A stretch of DNA of 49,125 nt. Source: Alphaproteobacteria bacterium. GTDB taxonomy: Bacteria > Pseudomonadota > Alphaproteobacteria > UBA2966. The translations under genes were made by a program, and so were the position numbers. Position 1 is the first letter of the stretch. Each line of letters begins with the position of its first letter. Shown in pieces: positions 1-8,091 of this stretch. The stretch is from NCBI GenBank assembly GCA_021296255.1, contig JAGWAU010000047.1:1-49125 (forward strand), in the 5' to 3' direction. The notes below the pieces were generated by a model. It was not told the origin of the DNA, made no database searches, and saw only the letters and a program-made list of their open reading frames with translations.

Positions 1-94
1 ATTTTCGTCCTCATTTCAAAGCGTTAACGGTCAGAATTCAGAAGTCTTTACAACCACAGCTCTTTCCCGCCGACAAGACGAGAAGACCGCACCG

Positions 95-211
95 TCAGAG
101 TACCATGCCGCCGTCGATGATGAAGGTGGTTCCGATCATGAAGGCAGCGTCATCCGACGCGGGATAACCGTGATCGTACGCTGGAACGAGGTCTGTTTCG
201 ATGGCGCCAAG
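95..211 (-). pseudogene. Short-chain dehydrogenase (SDR) C-terminal relic
   Basis: The minus strand here encodes a short stretch resembling two conserved parts of classical SDR enzymes: a GAIETDLVPA segment, like the PGxIxT motif after the catalytic Tyr-Lys, and an ASDDAAFMIGTTFIIDGG segment, like the usual C-terminal 'ASD-x-A-x-F-x-TG-x-x-x-x-x-DGG' signature, followed by a TGA stop at 95-97. In intact SDRs these motifs are some 30-40 residues apart; here fewer than ten residues separate them, and no Rossmann domain lies upstream because the neighbouring dehydrogenase gene begins at once. I read it as an internally deleted relic, not a gene. The motif match is direct; decay is inference. Confidence 0.55.
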
Positions 212-231
212 GTGGTTTTCCCCGCTTCGAC

Positions 232-1125
232 CTACCCTTCCCCGCCATCCCGAATAAAGGGGAACACGCGAGTGAAATCCGCTCCCGGCATCTTTTTGCC
301 CATTTCCGACCAAATCTTGTTGACTACGGAGCCTACGGCGTTTGGGAAGTTTCCGTTTTCAACTTCCTCGACATAGACGCCTACGTCCTTTACCAGAATC
401 TCGACCGCTGCGCCGACATCGTAGGTCTCCGGTTCGATGCACGTGGGGAAGACGTAGGACGTCGCGATATTGGCGCCGCTCGAGACATTGATCACCTCGA
501 GGATCGACTTCATGTCGAGGTTCTGGCTCAAGCCGTAATTCATCGCCTCGCTCGTCGCGGTCATGGCCGCGCCGATCAGGAAGTTGTTGATCAGCTTGAT
601 AGCCTGTGCCTGACCCGGCTCTTCACCGACGTGGAACAGCTTGCGTCCCATCTTTTCAAGCACCGGGCGGACTGTTTCGACGGCGTCGGTTTTGCCTGCA
701 ACGATGAACGTCAGGGTCGCGGCTTGCGCCGCCGCCGGGCCGATTCCCGTGCCGCCCGATGCGCCCGCGACGGCCGAGTCGATGTAGGTGACGTCGACGG
801 CCCCCAAGCGGGCCTCGGCGGCGCGGGCGGTTTTCGAGCCGATGGTCGAGGTGTCGACGACGATCGAGACGGTCCGGTGGTTGGCTGCCGCCAGTTCTTC
901 CGTGATCTCTTCGACCGCCTGCCGGGTCGCCACGCTGATGATTGCGAACTCGCAGCTTCCCGCAATCTGGGTAACGGAGTCCGCGATTTCGGCCCCTGCG
1001 GGCGCCCGTTCCTTCGTACCCGCGATGTCGTAACAGATAACGGGATATCCCGCCGACACCAGATTGATCGCCATGGGATTGCCCATGTTGCCGAGACCTA
1101 TGAATCCGATGCGTTCTCCCGCCAT
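232..1125 (-). CDS. NAD(P)-dependent oxidoreductase, 3-hydroxyisobutyrate dehydrogenase family
   Basis: Beta-hydroxyacid dehydrogenase of 297 residues. The N-terminus has the dinucleotide-binding GLGNMG turn (about residues 9-14). The substrate-binding stretch around DSAVAGASGG corresponds to the family DAPVSGG motif, and the KLINNF segment carries the presumed catalytic lysine. The family oxidises or reduces short beta-hydroxy acids such as 3-hydroxyisobutyrate, tartronate semialdehyde or 2-(hydroxymethyl)glutarate; the substrate here cannot be read off. The start was chosen at the ATG at 1125, seven bases after an AAGGAG Shine-Dalgarno sequence; longer versions would add a non-conserved Arg-rich leader. 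It is divergent from the RraA-family gene across 144 bp. Length and motifs look intact. Confidence 0.88.
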   Translation of the reverse strand: MAGERIGFIGLGNMGNPMAINLVSAGYPVICYDIAGTKERAPAGAEIADSVTQIAGSCEFAIISVATRQAVEEITEELAAANHRTVSIVVDTSTIGSKTARAAEARLGAVDVTYIDSAVAGASGGTGIGPAAAQAATLTFIVAGKTDAVETVRPVLEKMGRKLFHVGEEPGQAQAIKLINNFLIGAAMTATSEAMNYGLSQNLDMKSILEVINVSSGANIATSYVFPTCIEPETYDVGAAVEILVKDVGVYVEEVENGNFPNAVGSVVNKIWSEMGKKMPGADFTRVFPFIRDGGEG

Positions 1126-1269
1126 GCCATTTCTCCTTGTGCGGTTCCAGCGAATGCCTTTGTTTAGCGAGTCGGCCGTCCGTGGAGCAAGGTAAGCGGG
1201 TTCGCATAATTCTTTCTTGGACTCCATGGGTTAGGCTGCCACGGCGGAAACCAGCGAGGGACAGCGGGT

Positions 1270-1947
1270 ATGGCTATGCAAATCGATCCCCAGATCGTCG
1301 AACGCTTCGAAGCGCTGGCCGGTCCTGACGTCGCGGACGGGCTGGAGCGCAACGGCCTTGAAGGGGCCGCCGAAGGCGTGCTGCCCTTGTGGCCGGACTG
1401 CCGCAAGATTGTCGGGCCGGCCCAAACCCTCAAACTCGTGCCACCCGGCGAAGGGCCTGAATCAGCCGCCTATGACACCTTGCGTGCCGTCGTGGCCGGC
1501 GGCCAAGGCAGCATTCTCGTCATCGACAATGGCAGTCGGCCTACCGTGAACAGCTTCGGCGGCATCGTCGGCACCACGTCGAAACACTATGGCGTCGCCG
1601 GATGTGTCAGCGACGGTGCCATGCGGGATATCAACGAATACAAGGCCCTCGACTTTCCTTGCTACGCGTCCGGACCCGCGCTGACGTCGATTCGCACGCG
1701 CTCGTCGAGCGCCGGCTACGGCATCGAGGTCACCTTCGCGGGCCTCGCCGTCCGGCCGGGCGACCTGGTGTTCGGCGACGAGAACGGCGTGCTCATCGTG
1801 CCTCGGGACCGCATCGAAGCCGTTCTCGAAACAGCGGAACTCGTGAAAGGCACCGAAGAGCGGATCATCGCTGCCATCCGCGGCGGTCAGGATCCGGTCG
1901 CGGCCCACGAAGTGGTGCGCTATGACCAGATGCTCACCGAGACATGA
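1270..1947 (+). CDS. RraA family protein (4-hydroxy-4-methyl-2-oxoglutarate aldolase-like)
   Basis: Protein of 225 residues in the RraA/HMG-aldolase family. Around residues 95-125 it has a GGIVGTTSKHYGVAGC stretch followed by DGAMRDINE, matching the family's G-x-R-D active-site motif, in which Arg and Asp bind the pyruvyl carboxylate and the divalent metal. True members cleave 4-hydroxy-4-methyl-2-oxoglutarate or 4-carboxy-4-hydroxy-2-oxoadipate in the last steps of aromatic-acid pathways, or decarboxylate oxaloacetate; RNase E inhibitors share the fold. Given the Rieske and phthalate-type genes nearby, an aldolase role is plausible but inferred. The ATG at 1270 follows a GAGGGA sequence; an ATG two codons later is also possible. 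It converges on the dihydroxyphthalate-decarboxylase-like gene. Confidence 0.86.
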   Translation: MAMQIDPQIVERFEALAGPDVADGLERNGLEGAAEGVLPLWPDCRKIVGPAQTLKLVPPGEGPESAAYDTLRAVVAGGQGSILVIDNGSRPTVNSFGGIVGTTSKHYGVAGCVSDGAMRDINEYKALDFPCYASGPALTSIRTRSSSAGYGIEVTFAGLAVRPGDLVFGDENGVLIVPRDRIEAVLETAELVKGTEERIIAAIRGGQDPVAAHEVVRYDQMLTET

Positions 1948-2050
1948 GTTCGTCGAGGCATGGCACTCTGAAACCGTGAGTCTCTATCTCCCTCGATATT
2001 GTACGAATTGAATCGAATTTCTCTCGCGTCGCCAATCCGTTAAGTCTTGG

Positions 2051-3031
2051 TCACGTGTCCAGGACGGAGTCGTCGAACAGGCTCTCGACGGGGATCGGAG
2101 CGTCGATCAACCGCTGATCGGCGACATATTCGATGAATTGCTCGAGATTGGCCCGATTCGCCTTGAGGCCGTTTGGAAACAGATCGGGGCCCATGTTGTC
2201 GCGCTGCCATTCATATTCGTTTCTGGCGAACATCAACATCGAGAAGGCCGGGTCATCGTAGAACTCGTCCGTCCTGCGCTTGGCATCCTCCCAGATGTCG
2301 ATCATCGCCTTGGGCAGCCAGGGCTCTCGTGCCACGAGTTCACGCGTAAACACCAGCAGATGCATGATGGGGCAGTAGCCGAACTTCCCGAAATGCCTGA
2401 GCGACTCGGTGCGCGAGTCGGAGAACAGGCGGCGTACCCGCCCGGGATTGCGCAGGACGGCGGGAGGCGGTAGTGGATGGAACAGGGCGTCGACCTCGCC
2501 GGCCACCAGCATCTCGCCGGCATCCTTGCCATCCGGAATGTTCTGAATCGAGATGCCCTCCCCCTCCCAAGGGATCTCCTCATGGTGCTGGATGCACCAG
2601 TGTACTTCTTCCCAGGGCACGCCGTACTCGCTCTTGAGGTCGCCCTTCGCCAGGACGCAGAGCGTGGTCTGGAAGGACCATACGGCCACTCTTTTGCCGA
2701 TCAAGTCCCTGGGTTCGTCGATCCCGGCATCGACGTTTACGAACATGCAGATCTGGCTGAACAGACGGCGGGGAAACACCGGCGTTGCGATGAGTTCGTC
2801 GGACCGCGTCCGCGACATGATGAAGGATGCGAGCGATTGTTCGCAGATGTCGAACTCCCGATCCCGGAACATACGTCCATGGCGGTCCATGCCGTCTCGA
2901 CGGCCAGGATCGAAGCCAACGCCGACTTCGAGCGCACGGAACGATACGCCCTCTGGGCAGTCCACGGTGCCCATGAAGAACGGCGCATGGCGATCGAGCC
3001 GTTCCAGCGCGATGGTGAACGTTTTGTCCAT
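2051..3031 (-). CDS. 4,5-dihydroxyphthalate decarboxylase-like protein (periplasmic-binding fold)
   Basis: Protein of 326 residues resembling the 4,5-dihydroxyphthalate decarboxylase (Pht5/PhtD) group, which uses a type 2 periplasmic-binding-protein fold as an enzyme. Recognisable family stretches are DREFDICEQSLASFIM, ATPVFPRRLFSQICMFVN, EPRDLIGKRVAVW, the GEVDALFHPLPPPA segment and FGYCPIMHLLVF. There is no signal peptide, which fits a cytoplasmic enzyme and argues against a transporter binding protein. The ATG at 3031 follows GGGGAGG; upstream in-frame sequence is low-complexity and unconserved. It lies 41 bp downstream of the carboxyltransferase-like gene, probably in one operon, and close to phthalate-dioxygenase-like Rieske genes. 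The true substrate could be another hydroxylated aromatic acid. Confidence 0.82.
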   Translation of the reverse strand: MDKTFTIALERLDRHAPFFMGTVDCPEGVSFRALEVGVGFDPGRRDGMDRHGRMFRDREFDICEQSLASFIMSRTRSDELIATPVFPRRLFSQICMFVNVDAGIDEPRDLIGKRVAVWSFQTTLCVLAKGDLKSEYGVPWEEVHWCIQHHEEIPWEGEGISIQNIPDGKDAGEMLVAGEVDALFHPLPPPAVLRNPGRVRRLFSDSRTESLRHFGKFGYCPIMHLLVFTRELVAREPWLPKAMIDIWEDAKRRTDEFYDDPAFSMLMFARNEYEWQRDNMGPDLFPNGLKANRANLEQFIEYVADQRLIDAPIPVESLFDDSVLDT

Positions 3032-3072
3032 CGTGTCCCCTCCCCGGTTGGTCGCCGGGGCATGGTAGCCGC

Positions 3073-4533
3073 TCACCTCTGGTAGTTGAACGTCGTCGCA
3101 CCCTTGCCGAGAAAGACGTAGCTCACCTCGGGGCGGTGGGTCAGCTCCCGCAACAGCGTCGCGACCGGTGTTCGCATGACCGATCGACTCGGATGCAGGC
3201 GGCGCGCAGTTTCCCAACGCTCTCGCACGGGGCGGGCGATCTGTAGTGCGGCCAATTGGTCCTCGTCTGACATGAATGGTCCCTCCTGGTCTTGCAACCG
3301 GGACATGACCGGTTCTGCCCGTGCACCGGGACGTTCCGAAATTGGCTCTCGCCCGCCGCTCAATCGGTCGAAGACGTCCGGATCAATTCGGCCTGACACT
3401 TTGCCGAACCACCCCAGCACGTAATTCGCCAAGTCGGCCTGCACGGTCTTGTACCGTTCTCCCTCGATGACGTTGAGCAGAGCCTGGACACCCACGAATT
3501 GCGAGATGGGCGTTACCATGATGGGCCAACCGAGTTCCTCACGAATGCGGGAAATCTCGTCGAGGACGTGGCGAAGCCGGTCCGCCATGCCGAGCGCCTG
3601 GAGCTGGCTCTCCAAATTGCTGCGCATGCCCCCCGGCACCTGATGTCGGACAAGCGAAGGCTCGGGTGTGACGGGTCGGCCGAGGGGTTTACCCTGAAGG
3701 GCGGCCTGCTCCCGGAAATGACGGGCGATCCGGTCGAGAGCATCGACGTCGAGACGAACCTGCAGTCCCGATTCGGCCGCTTCCCGGACCATGAATTCCG
3801 TCGGCGGGTTCGAAGTCCCGTCGGCAAGCGGAGATATTGCCGTCTGCGCCACGTCGATGCCGAGGCGCATGGCCTCGATCGCGTTGAGGGCGCCGAGGCC
3901 GGAGGCGCAGTGAGTCTGGAAATGAAACAGGGCCTGGTCTCCGATCGCGGACCTTAGTTTCATGATCAGCACCCGCAGTCGCGCCGTCGTCATCAGGGAG
4001 GCGGCATCCTCCAGGATGATGCTGTCGGCTCCCAAGGCGAGAAGTTCCTTCGCCTTGGCGACGTAGTACGCATCGGTGTGGATCGGGCTTTCGGTGAAGA
4101 TCAGGGTCGCCGCGACGTGCAGACCCCGTTCCTTGGCTGCCTGAAGGGGAACCGTAATATTGGCCGTATCGTTGAGTCCATCGAACAGATTGACCAGCGT
4201 GATCCCGTTGCCGGCCAGCACGTTCATCGCAAACGGAAACGCCTCGTCTGGCAGCGTCGACCATCCGAACACGCTCAGAGCTCGGATGATGGCGGCGACA
4301 TGGTTTACGCGGGACGCGCGAGCGATCAATCGGACACGCTCCCAAGGATCTTCGGCGTTGAAATGATAGGACGCCTCGTAAACGGCGCCGCTCATCACTT
4401 CGATGCACCAGTATCCGCACCCGCCCATCGTATCGGCAATGGGTGCAATCATGGGCATGGTCATGCGCGTCGCCCAAAGGCTCTGCTGACCGTCGCGAAG
4501 CGCGGTCTCCCAGAATTCAAGGGTTCGCGTCAT
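3073..4533 (-). CDS. DRE-TIM carboxyltransferase-like protein (pyruvate carboxylase / oxaloacetate decarboxylase alpha-like)
   Basis: Protein of 486 residues built like the carboxyltransferase domain of pyruvate carboxylase and oxaloacetate decarboxylase: an ETALRDGQQSLWATRM start (family form DTTLRDAHQSLLATRM), NLFDGLND, an IILEDAASL stretch, HFQTHCASG, and TAISPLADGTSNPPTE. No biotinyl domain is present in its C-terminal part. Three usual active-site positions differ: the His of DAHQS is Gln, the carbamylated-lysine position (KDMAG in pyruvate carboxylase) reads EDAAS, and the first His of the HxH metal pair is Gln. It may therefore catalyse a different lyase or decarboxylase reaction. The ATG at 4533 was preferred to a TTG two codons upstream; no clear Shine-Dalgarno is visible. 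It is divergent from the Rieske operon. Confidence 0.78.
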   Translation of the reverse strand: MTRTLEFWETALRDGQQSLWATRMTMPMIAPIADTMGGCGYWCIEVMSGAVYEASYHFNAEDPWERVRLIARASRVNHVAAIIRALSVFGWSTLPDEAFPFAMNVLAGNGITLVNLFDGLNDTANITVPLQAAKERGLHVAATLIFTESPIHTDAYYVAKAKELLALGADSIILEDAASLMTTARLRVLIMKLRSAIGDQALFHFQTHCASGLGALNAIEAMRLGIDVAQTAISPLADGTSNPPTEFMVREAAESGLQVRLDVDALDRIARHFREQAALQGKPLGRPVTPEPSLVRHQVPGGMRSNLESQLQALGMADRLRHVLDEISRIREELGWPIMVTPISQFVGVQALLNVIEGERYKTVQADLANYVLGWFGKVSGRIDPDVFDRLSGGREPISERPGARAEPVMSRLQDQEGPFMSDEDQLAALQIARPVRERWETARRLHPSRSVMRTPVATLLRELTHRPEVSYVFLGKGATTFNYQR

Positions 4534-4651
4534 GCGCAATAGGCGGCCCGTTTAGGGTTGCACCTGATCAAACTTCATGCCGCAGGATATACTGTGGTCT
4601 CGGAGTACGGTTCAAACTCCGCTTCAGTCGCGGCAAATGGAGGGTCCGTAG

Positions 4652-5818
4652 ATGTCCGTTGCTACCGATGTGATGTTCGATCCCGCGTCGTACGACAAAG
4701 TCCGGTTGTCTCTTGAGGAGGCCGAGACCCTGCCGCCCTGGTGCTACACCTCCGAGGTGTATTACCGCGCCGAAGTCGAGCACATGTTCATGAAGGTGTG
4801 GAATCTTCTCGGCCGGGCCGACCGTATTCCCAACCCGGGAGACTTCTATACGGTCAAGTATGTGGGAGTTCCTATCATTTTCGTCCGTGGCAATGACGGA
4901 GCGGTCCACGCCTATTCAAACAGCTGCCGGCACCGGGGCACACGAATTGCCGTTGGGGAGGGCAACTGCAAGAGCTTCGTTTGTCCCTATCACGGTTGGG
5001 CGTACGGGTTGGACGGCGCCCTGCTCGCCGCCCCGGGGATGGATAAAACGGCGAATTTCGACTTCGCCGACTACGGGCTGGTGCCTCTACGCCTCGAGAC
5101 GTGGGGCGGATTTCTGTTCGTCAACTTCGATGACGATGCCGAGCCGTTGTCCGACTATCTCGGCAACCTGCCCGTGGAGATGGCGTCCTACGGTTACGAA
5201 GACTTGGTACTCACCGGTCATTGGAGCTACGACGTCGCCTGCAACTGGAAGCTCCACATCGAGAACGCGATGGAGGACTATCACGTGCCCTGGGTGCACG
5301 CGACGAGCCTCGACCTGAAGGACGTGCAGTTCTGGAACGTGCCGACCGAGGGAAACTGGTTCGACATGCGCGAATGCCACGACGGCACGAGGGCGCTGCT
5401 GGAAGAAGATGCCCATCACGGCTTTCCCCGCATCAGCACGCTGAAGGGCCATGCCGCGGAGGGAACGAACTTCGTCTGCGTTGCCCCGTCCACTTGCCTC
5501 GCGTCGACGACCGACTGTGTCTGGTACATCGAGCTCCATCCTCAGGGGCCTGGCAGCACCAAGGTGAATGTCGGCGCGTGCTTTCCGAAGGAGACGGTAG
5601 CGCGTCCCGATTTCGACGAGAGAGTCCAGTATTATTACAAGCGCTGGCGTCGGTCGGTCGGTGAAGACAACAACATTTCCGCGGTGCAACAGGAAGGGCT
5701 GTTCTCCCCCTTTGTGACGCCCGGACGTCTGTCGACCCTGGAACCGCTCGTGCGCAGCCTTGGTGAGTGGTGGATTGACTGGGTCATCGACCGTGGGGCC
5801 GCCGCCGAGATCAAGTAA
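4652..5818 (+). CDS. Rieske aromatic ring-hydroxylating dioxygenase, alpha subunit
   Basis: Oxygenase component of 388 residues. The Rieske 2Fe-2S ligands are Cys92, His94, Cys111 and His114 in CRHRG and CPYHGW. The mononuclear iron site lies in the NWKLHIENAMEDYHVPWVH stretch, with His211 and His216 and a preceding acidic pair Glu208-Asp209 in the position of the electron-bridging Asp. This NWK-ENxxE/DxYH-H pattern is that of ring-hydroxylating dioxygenase or aromatic-amine/choline-type oxygenase alpha subunits, unlike the VanA-type genes that follow. The ATG at 4652 has a GGAGGG 9 bases upstream. It is the first gene of a four-gene run with 9-12 base gaps. No beta subunit, ferredoxin or reductase is adjacent. 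Confidence 0.9.
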   Translation: MSVATDVMFDPASYDKVRLSLEEAETLPPWCYTSEVYYRAEVEHMFMKVWNLLGRADRIPNPGDFYTVKYVGVPIIFVRGNDGAVHAYSNSCRHRGTRIAVGEGNCKSFVCPYHGWAYGLDGALLAAPGMDKTANFDFADYGLVPLRLETWGGFLFVNFDDDAEPLSDYLGNLPVEMASYGYEDLVLTGHWSYDVACNWKLHIENAMEDYHVPWVHATSLDLKDVQFWNVPTEGNWFDMRECHDGTRALLEEDAHHGFPRISTLKGHAAEGTNFVCVAPSTCLASTTDCVWYIELHPQGPGSTKVNVGACFPKETVARPDFDERVQYYYKRWRRSVGEDNNISAVQQEGLFSPFVTPGRLSTLEPLVRSLGEWWIDWVIDRGAAAEIK

Positions 5819-5829
5819 ACGGACAACAC

Positions 5830-6963
5830 ATGTTCCTGAAGGGCCACTGGTACGCGGCGGGCTTCCCACATGAACTGGGGCGGGAGTTCCTCGCGCGGAC
5901 TTTCCTGAACCAGGCCGTCGTCATGTTTCGCACGGAGAATGGGACGCCGGTCGCCCTGGAGGATCGTTGTGCTCATCGGCGGGTGCCTCTGTCGCTGGGC
6001 CGCCTGATCGGCGACACCGTCGAGTGCAGTTATCACGGACTTCAATATGACTGCTCGGGCAAATGCACGAGGATTCCCGGACAGAAGCGTCCTCCGCCCA
6101 AGGTCGGCGTTCGGGCCTACCCGATCGTGGAAAAGCACCGCTTCTTGTGGATCTGGATGGGAGACCCCGAGAAGGCCGACGAGGCGTTGATTCCCGACTA
6201 CAGCATGCTGGACCGCACGGGATTGCAGGTCAGCAACATCCAGTTCCACATGGATGCGCATGTCCAGTTCGTCATCGACAACCTGCTGGATCTCTCCCAC
6301 CTTGCCTACGTTCACGGAACGACCACGGGGAGTCCCGAGATTTCCGAGACCGCTGACGTGAAGATCGTCCGGGACGGGGACTCGGTGCGCGTCCTGCGCT
6401 GGATGGAGAACGTGCCGCCGGCGCCGGCATTCCGCCAATTCGGTGGCTACGAGGGGAACATCGATAGCTGGCAGGTCTCCGAGTTCCGGCCACCCACGTA
6501 TGTCCGGGTGAGTTACGGCTCGGCGCCGGCGGGTCACGGCATTCCCGAGGGCGACTGGTACGAGGACCAGGGCCATTGGGGATTCTACGTCTATCACGGA
6601 CTCACGCCGGAAACGGAGAAGCGCTGCCACCAGTATCGTTACGTCGCCTTCGATCCGGGCATGGGCGATGCGCGAACCATCGCGGAATTCCGTTTTCAGT
6701 GCGATCAGATCATCATCGAGGATTCCGTGCTGTTCCCCATCCAGCAGGAGTCCATCGATCGCGATCCGGCGGAGACGTCGGCGCGGGACATCAACACGCA
6801 GGTGGAGATCGTCCACGATGGCGGGTTATCGGCCGCACGTCAGATCATCGACGGACTCCTGGCGGAACAGGAGAATGGTAGGCGCAATGGCGTCGCCGGG
6901 GCGGGCAAGAAAACCGGCCGCAAAACCGGGAAATCCGCACGTGTGCGCGTCGTGGCGAACTGA
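5830..6963 (+). CDS. Rieske oxygenase, phthalate 4,5-dioxygenase / vanillate demethylase (VanA) type, copy 1
   Basis: Oxygenase subunit of 377 residues in the short alpha-subunit subgroup. The Rieske ligands are Cys47, His49, Cys66 and His69 (CAHRR, CSYHG). The iron-site motif is IDNLLDLSHLAYVH, with Asp154, His157 and His162. The C-terminus has a Lys/Arg-rich tail after residue 350 that probably contributes nothing to catalysis. Family members hydroxylate or O-demethylate aromatic acids using electrons from a separate FMN/ferredoxin reductase, which is not encoded in this window. The gene begins 11 bases after the preceding stop and is followed by two paralogues of nearly identical layout. 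The substrate is unknown; phthalate-like acids or methoxybenzoates are reasonable guesses. Confidence 0.9.
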   Translation: MFLKGHWYAAGFPHELGREFLARTFLNQAVVMFRTENGTPVALEDRCAHRRVPLSLGRLIGDTVECSYHGLQYDCSGKCTRIPGQKRPPPKVGVRAYPIVEKHRFLWIWMGDPEKADEALIPDYSMLDRTGLQVSNIQFHMDAHVQFVIDNLLDLSHLAYVHGTTTGSPEISETADVKIVRDGDSVRVLRWMENVPPAPAFRQFGGYEGNIDSWQVSEFRPPTYVRVSYGSAPAGHGIPEGDWYEDQGHWGFYVYHGLTPETEKRCHQYRYVAFDPGMGDARTIAEFRFQCDQIIIEDSVLFPIQQESIDRDPAETSARDINTQVEIVHDGGLSAARQIIDGLLAEQENGRRNGVAGAGKKTGRKTGKSARVRVVAN

Positions 6964-6975
6964 AGGATCGGGCTT

Positions 6976-8082
6976 ATGTTCCTGAGAAATCACTGGTATA
7001 CGGCAGCGTGGTCGGACGAACTCGGCACCGAGCCGCTGGCCCTGACGATGCTCGGCGAGGATGTACTTCTCTACCGTAAACAGGATGGAATGCCCGTCGC
7101 GCTGGAGAACCGTTGTGCCCACCGTCGCATGCCGCTCTCGAAGGGCAAGATCGTTGGCAGCGAAATCCAATGCGGCTATCACGGTCTGGTCTATGACTGC
7201 ACCGGCGCCTGCGTAAAGGTTCCCGGCCAGGTGCGCGTGCCCAAGGGGACGCGGGTCAAGTCCTATCCCGTGATCGAGCGCCACGCGTTTATCTACGTCT
7301 GGATGGGCGATCCGGACGATGCCGACGAATCCCTGATCATCGACTTCCCACGCCTGGATCATCCCGAATGGGGGGTGACCAAGCTTCATCTGCACATCAA
7401 GGCGAATTATTTGCTGTTGATCGATAACTTGCTCGATCTCTCGCACGTCGCCTTTCTGCACAACACGACGATCGGCAATACGCCCGTGGCCGAGGATGCC
7501 GAAGTCATTCACGAGCGTCACGGCGACATGCTGCGGGTCACGCGCGAGATGATCGACGTGCCGGCGGCGCGAACCTATGCGGAGTTCGGGTCCCATCCGG
7601 GCAACTTCGACCGCTGGCAGCTCGCCGAGTGGCGGCCGCCGGCCTACTTCCTCATTAACAACGGGTCTGAAGGCACGGGCTTGAGAGAACCCGGTCAGTA
7701 TCGGGTCTGCGATCAGGGGGAGTGGGGCTTCCAGGTTTATCACGGCATCACACCGGAAACCGACCGGTCGACCCACCAGTTCTGGGCCATCGCCTACGAG
7801 TTGTCGGCCGTTTCGAAGAAAAGCCGGCCGGAGTTCCACCGTCAGTGCCACCAGGTGATCTGGGAGGACGTCGCCATTTACGAGGCGCAGCAGCGTTCGC
7901 TCGACAGCGATCCGGAGGGCGCGACGCCGGAGAACGTCAACGAGAGGGTGCAGATCTCTTTTGACCAGGGTCTGTTGCAAGCCCGCAAGATCATCGCCCG
8001 CCTGCTGAAGAAGGAAGCGGCAGCGAAAAAGAAGGCCGCGGGACCAGTGCCGCAGGGTCGGAGTAGAGAAGCGGCGGCATAG
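6976..8082 (+). CDS. Rieske oxygenase, VanA/phthalate-dioxygenase type, copy 2
   Basis: Paralogue of the preceding gene (368 residues), with the same MFL-x-x-HWY opening. The Rieske ligands are Cys47, His49, Cys66 and His69; the iron-site motif IDNLLDLSHVAFLH has Asp154, His157 and His162. The spacing between conserved elements is identical to copy 1, which points to tandem duplication, while the middle of the proteins (residues 115-140 and 165-260) has diverged, as expected for different substrate pockets. The tail is Lys/Ala-rich. It starts 12 bases after copy 1 and ends 9 bases before copy 3, so cotranscription is very likely. A catalytic role is well supported; the substrate is not known. 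Confidence 0.9.
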   Translation: MFLRNHWYTAAWSDELGTEPLALTMLGEDVLLYRKQDGMPVALENRCAHRRMPLSKGKIVGSEIQCGYHGLVYDCTGACVKVPGQVRVPKGTRVKSYPVIERHAFIYVWMGDPDDADESLIIDFPRLDHPEWGVTKLHLHIKANYLLLIDNLLDLSHVAFLHNTTIGNTPVAEDAEVIHERHGDMLRVTREMIDVPAARTYAEFGSHPGNFDRWQLAEWRPPAYFLINNGSEGTGLREPGQYRVCDQGEWGFQVYHGITPETDRSTHQFWAIAYELSAVSKKSRPEFHRQCHQVIWEDVAIYEAQQRSLDSDPEGATPENVNERVQISFDQGLLQARKIIARLLKKEAAAKKKAAGPVPQGRSREAAA

Positions 8083-8091
8083 GAGGGACGG

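Noticed and set aside
232-1125. 2-(hydroxymethyl)glutarate dehydrogenase of the reductive nicotinate pathway.
   Set aside because: The family fits, but the gene is about 20 kb from the nicotinate-type genes and next to unrelated ones; the sequence alone gives no substrate evidence.
1948-2050. Terminator between the convergent RraA-family and decarboxylase-like genes.
   Set aside because: No stem of useful length followed by T residues is visible in these 103 bases.
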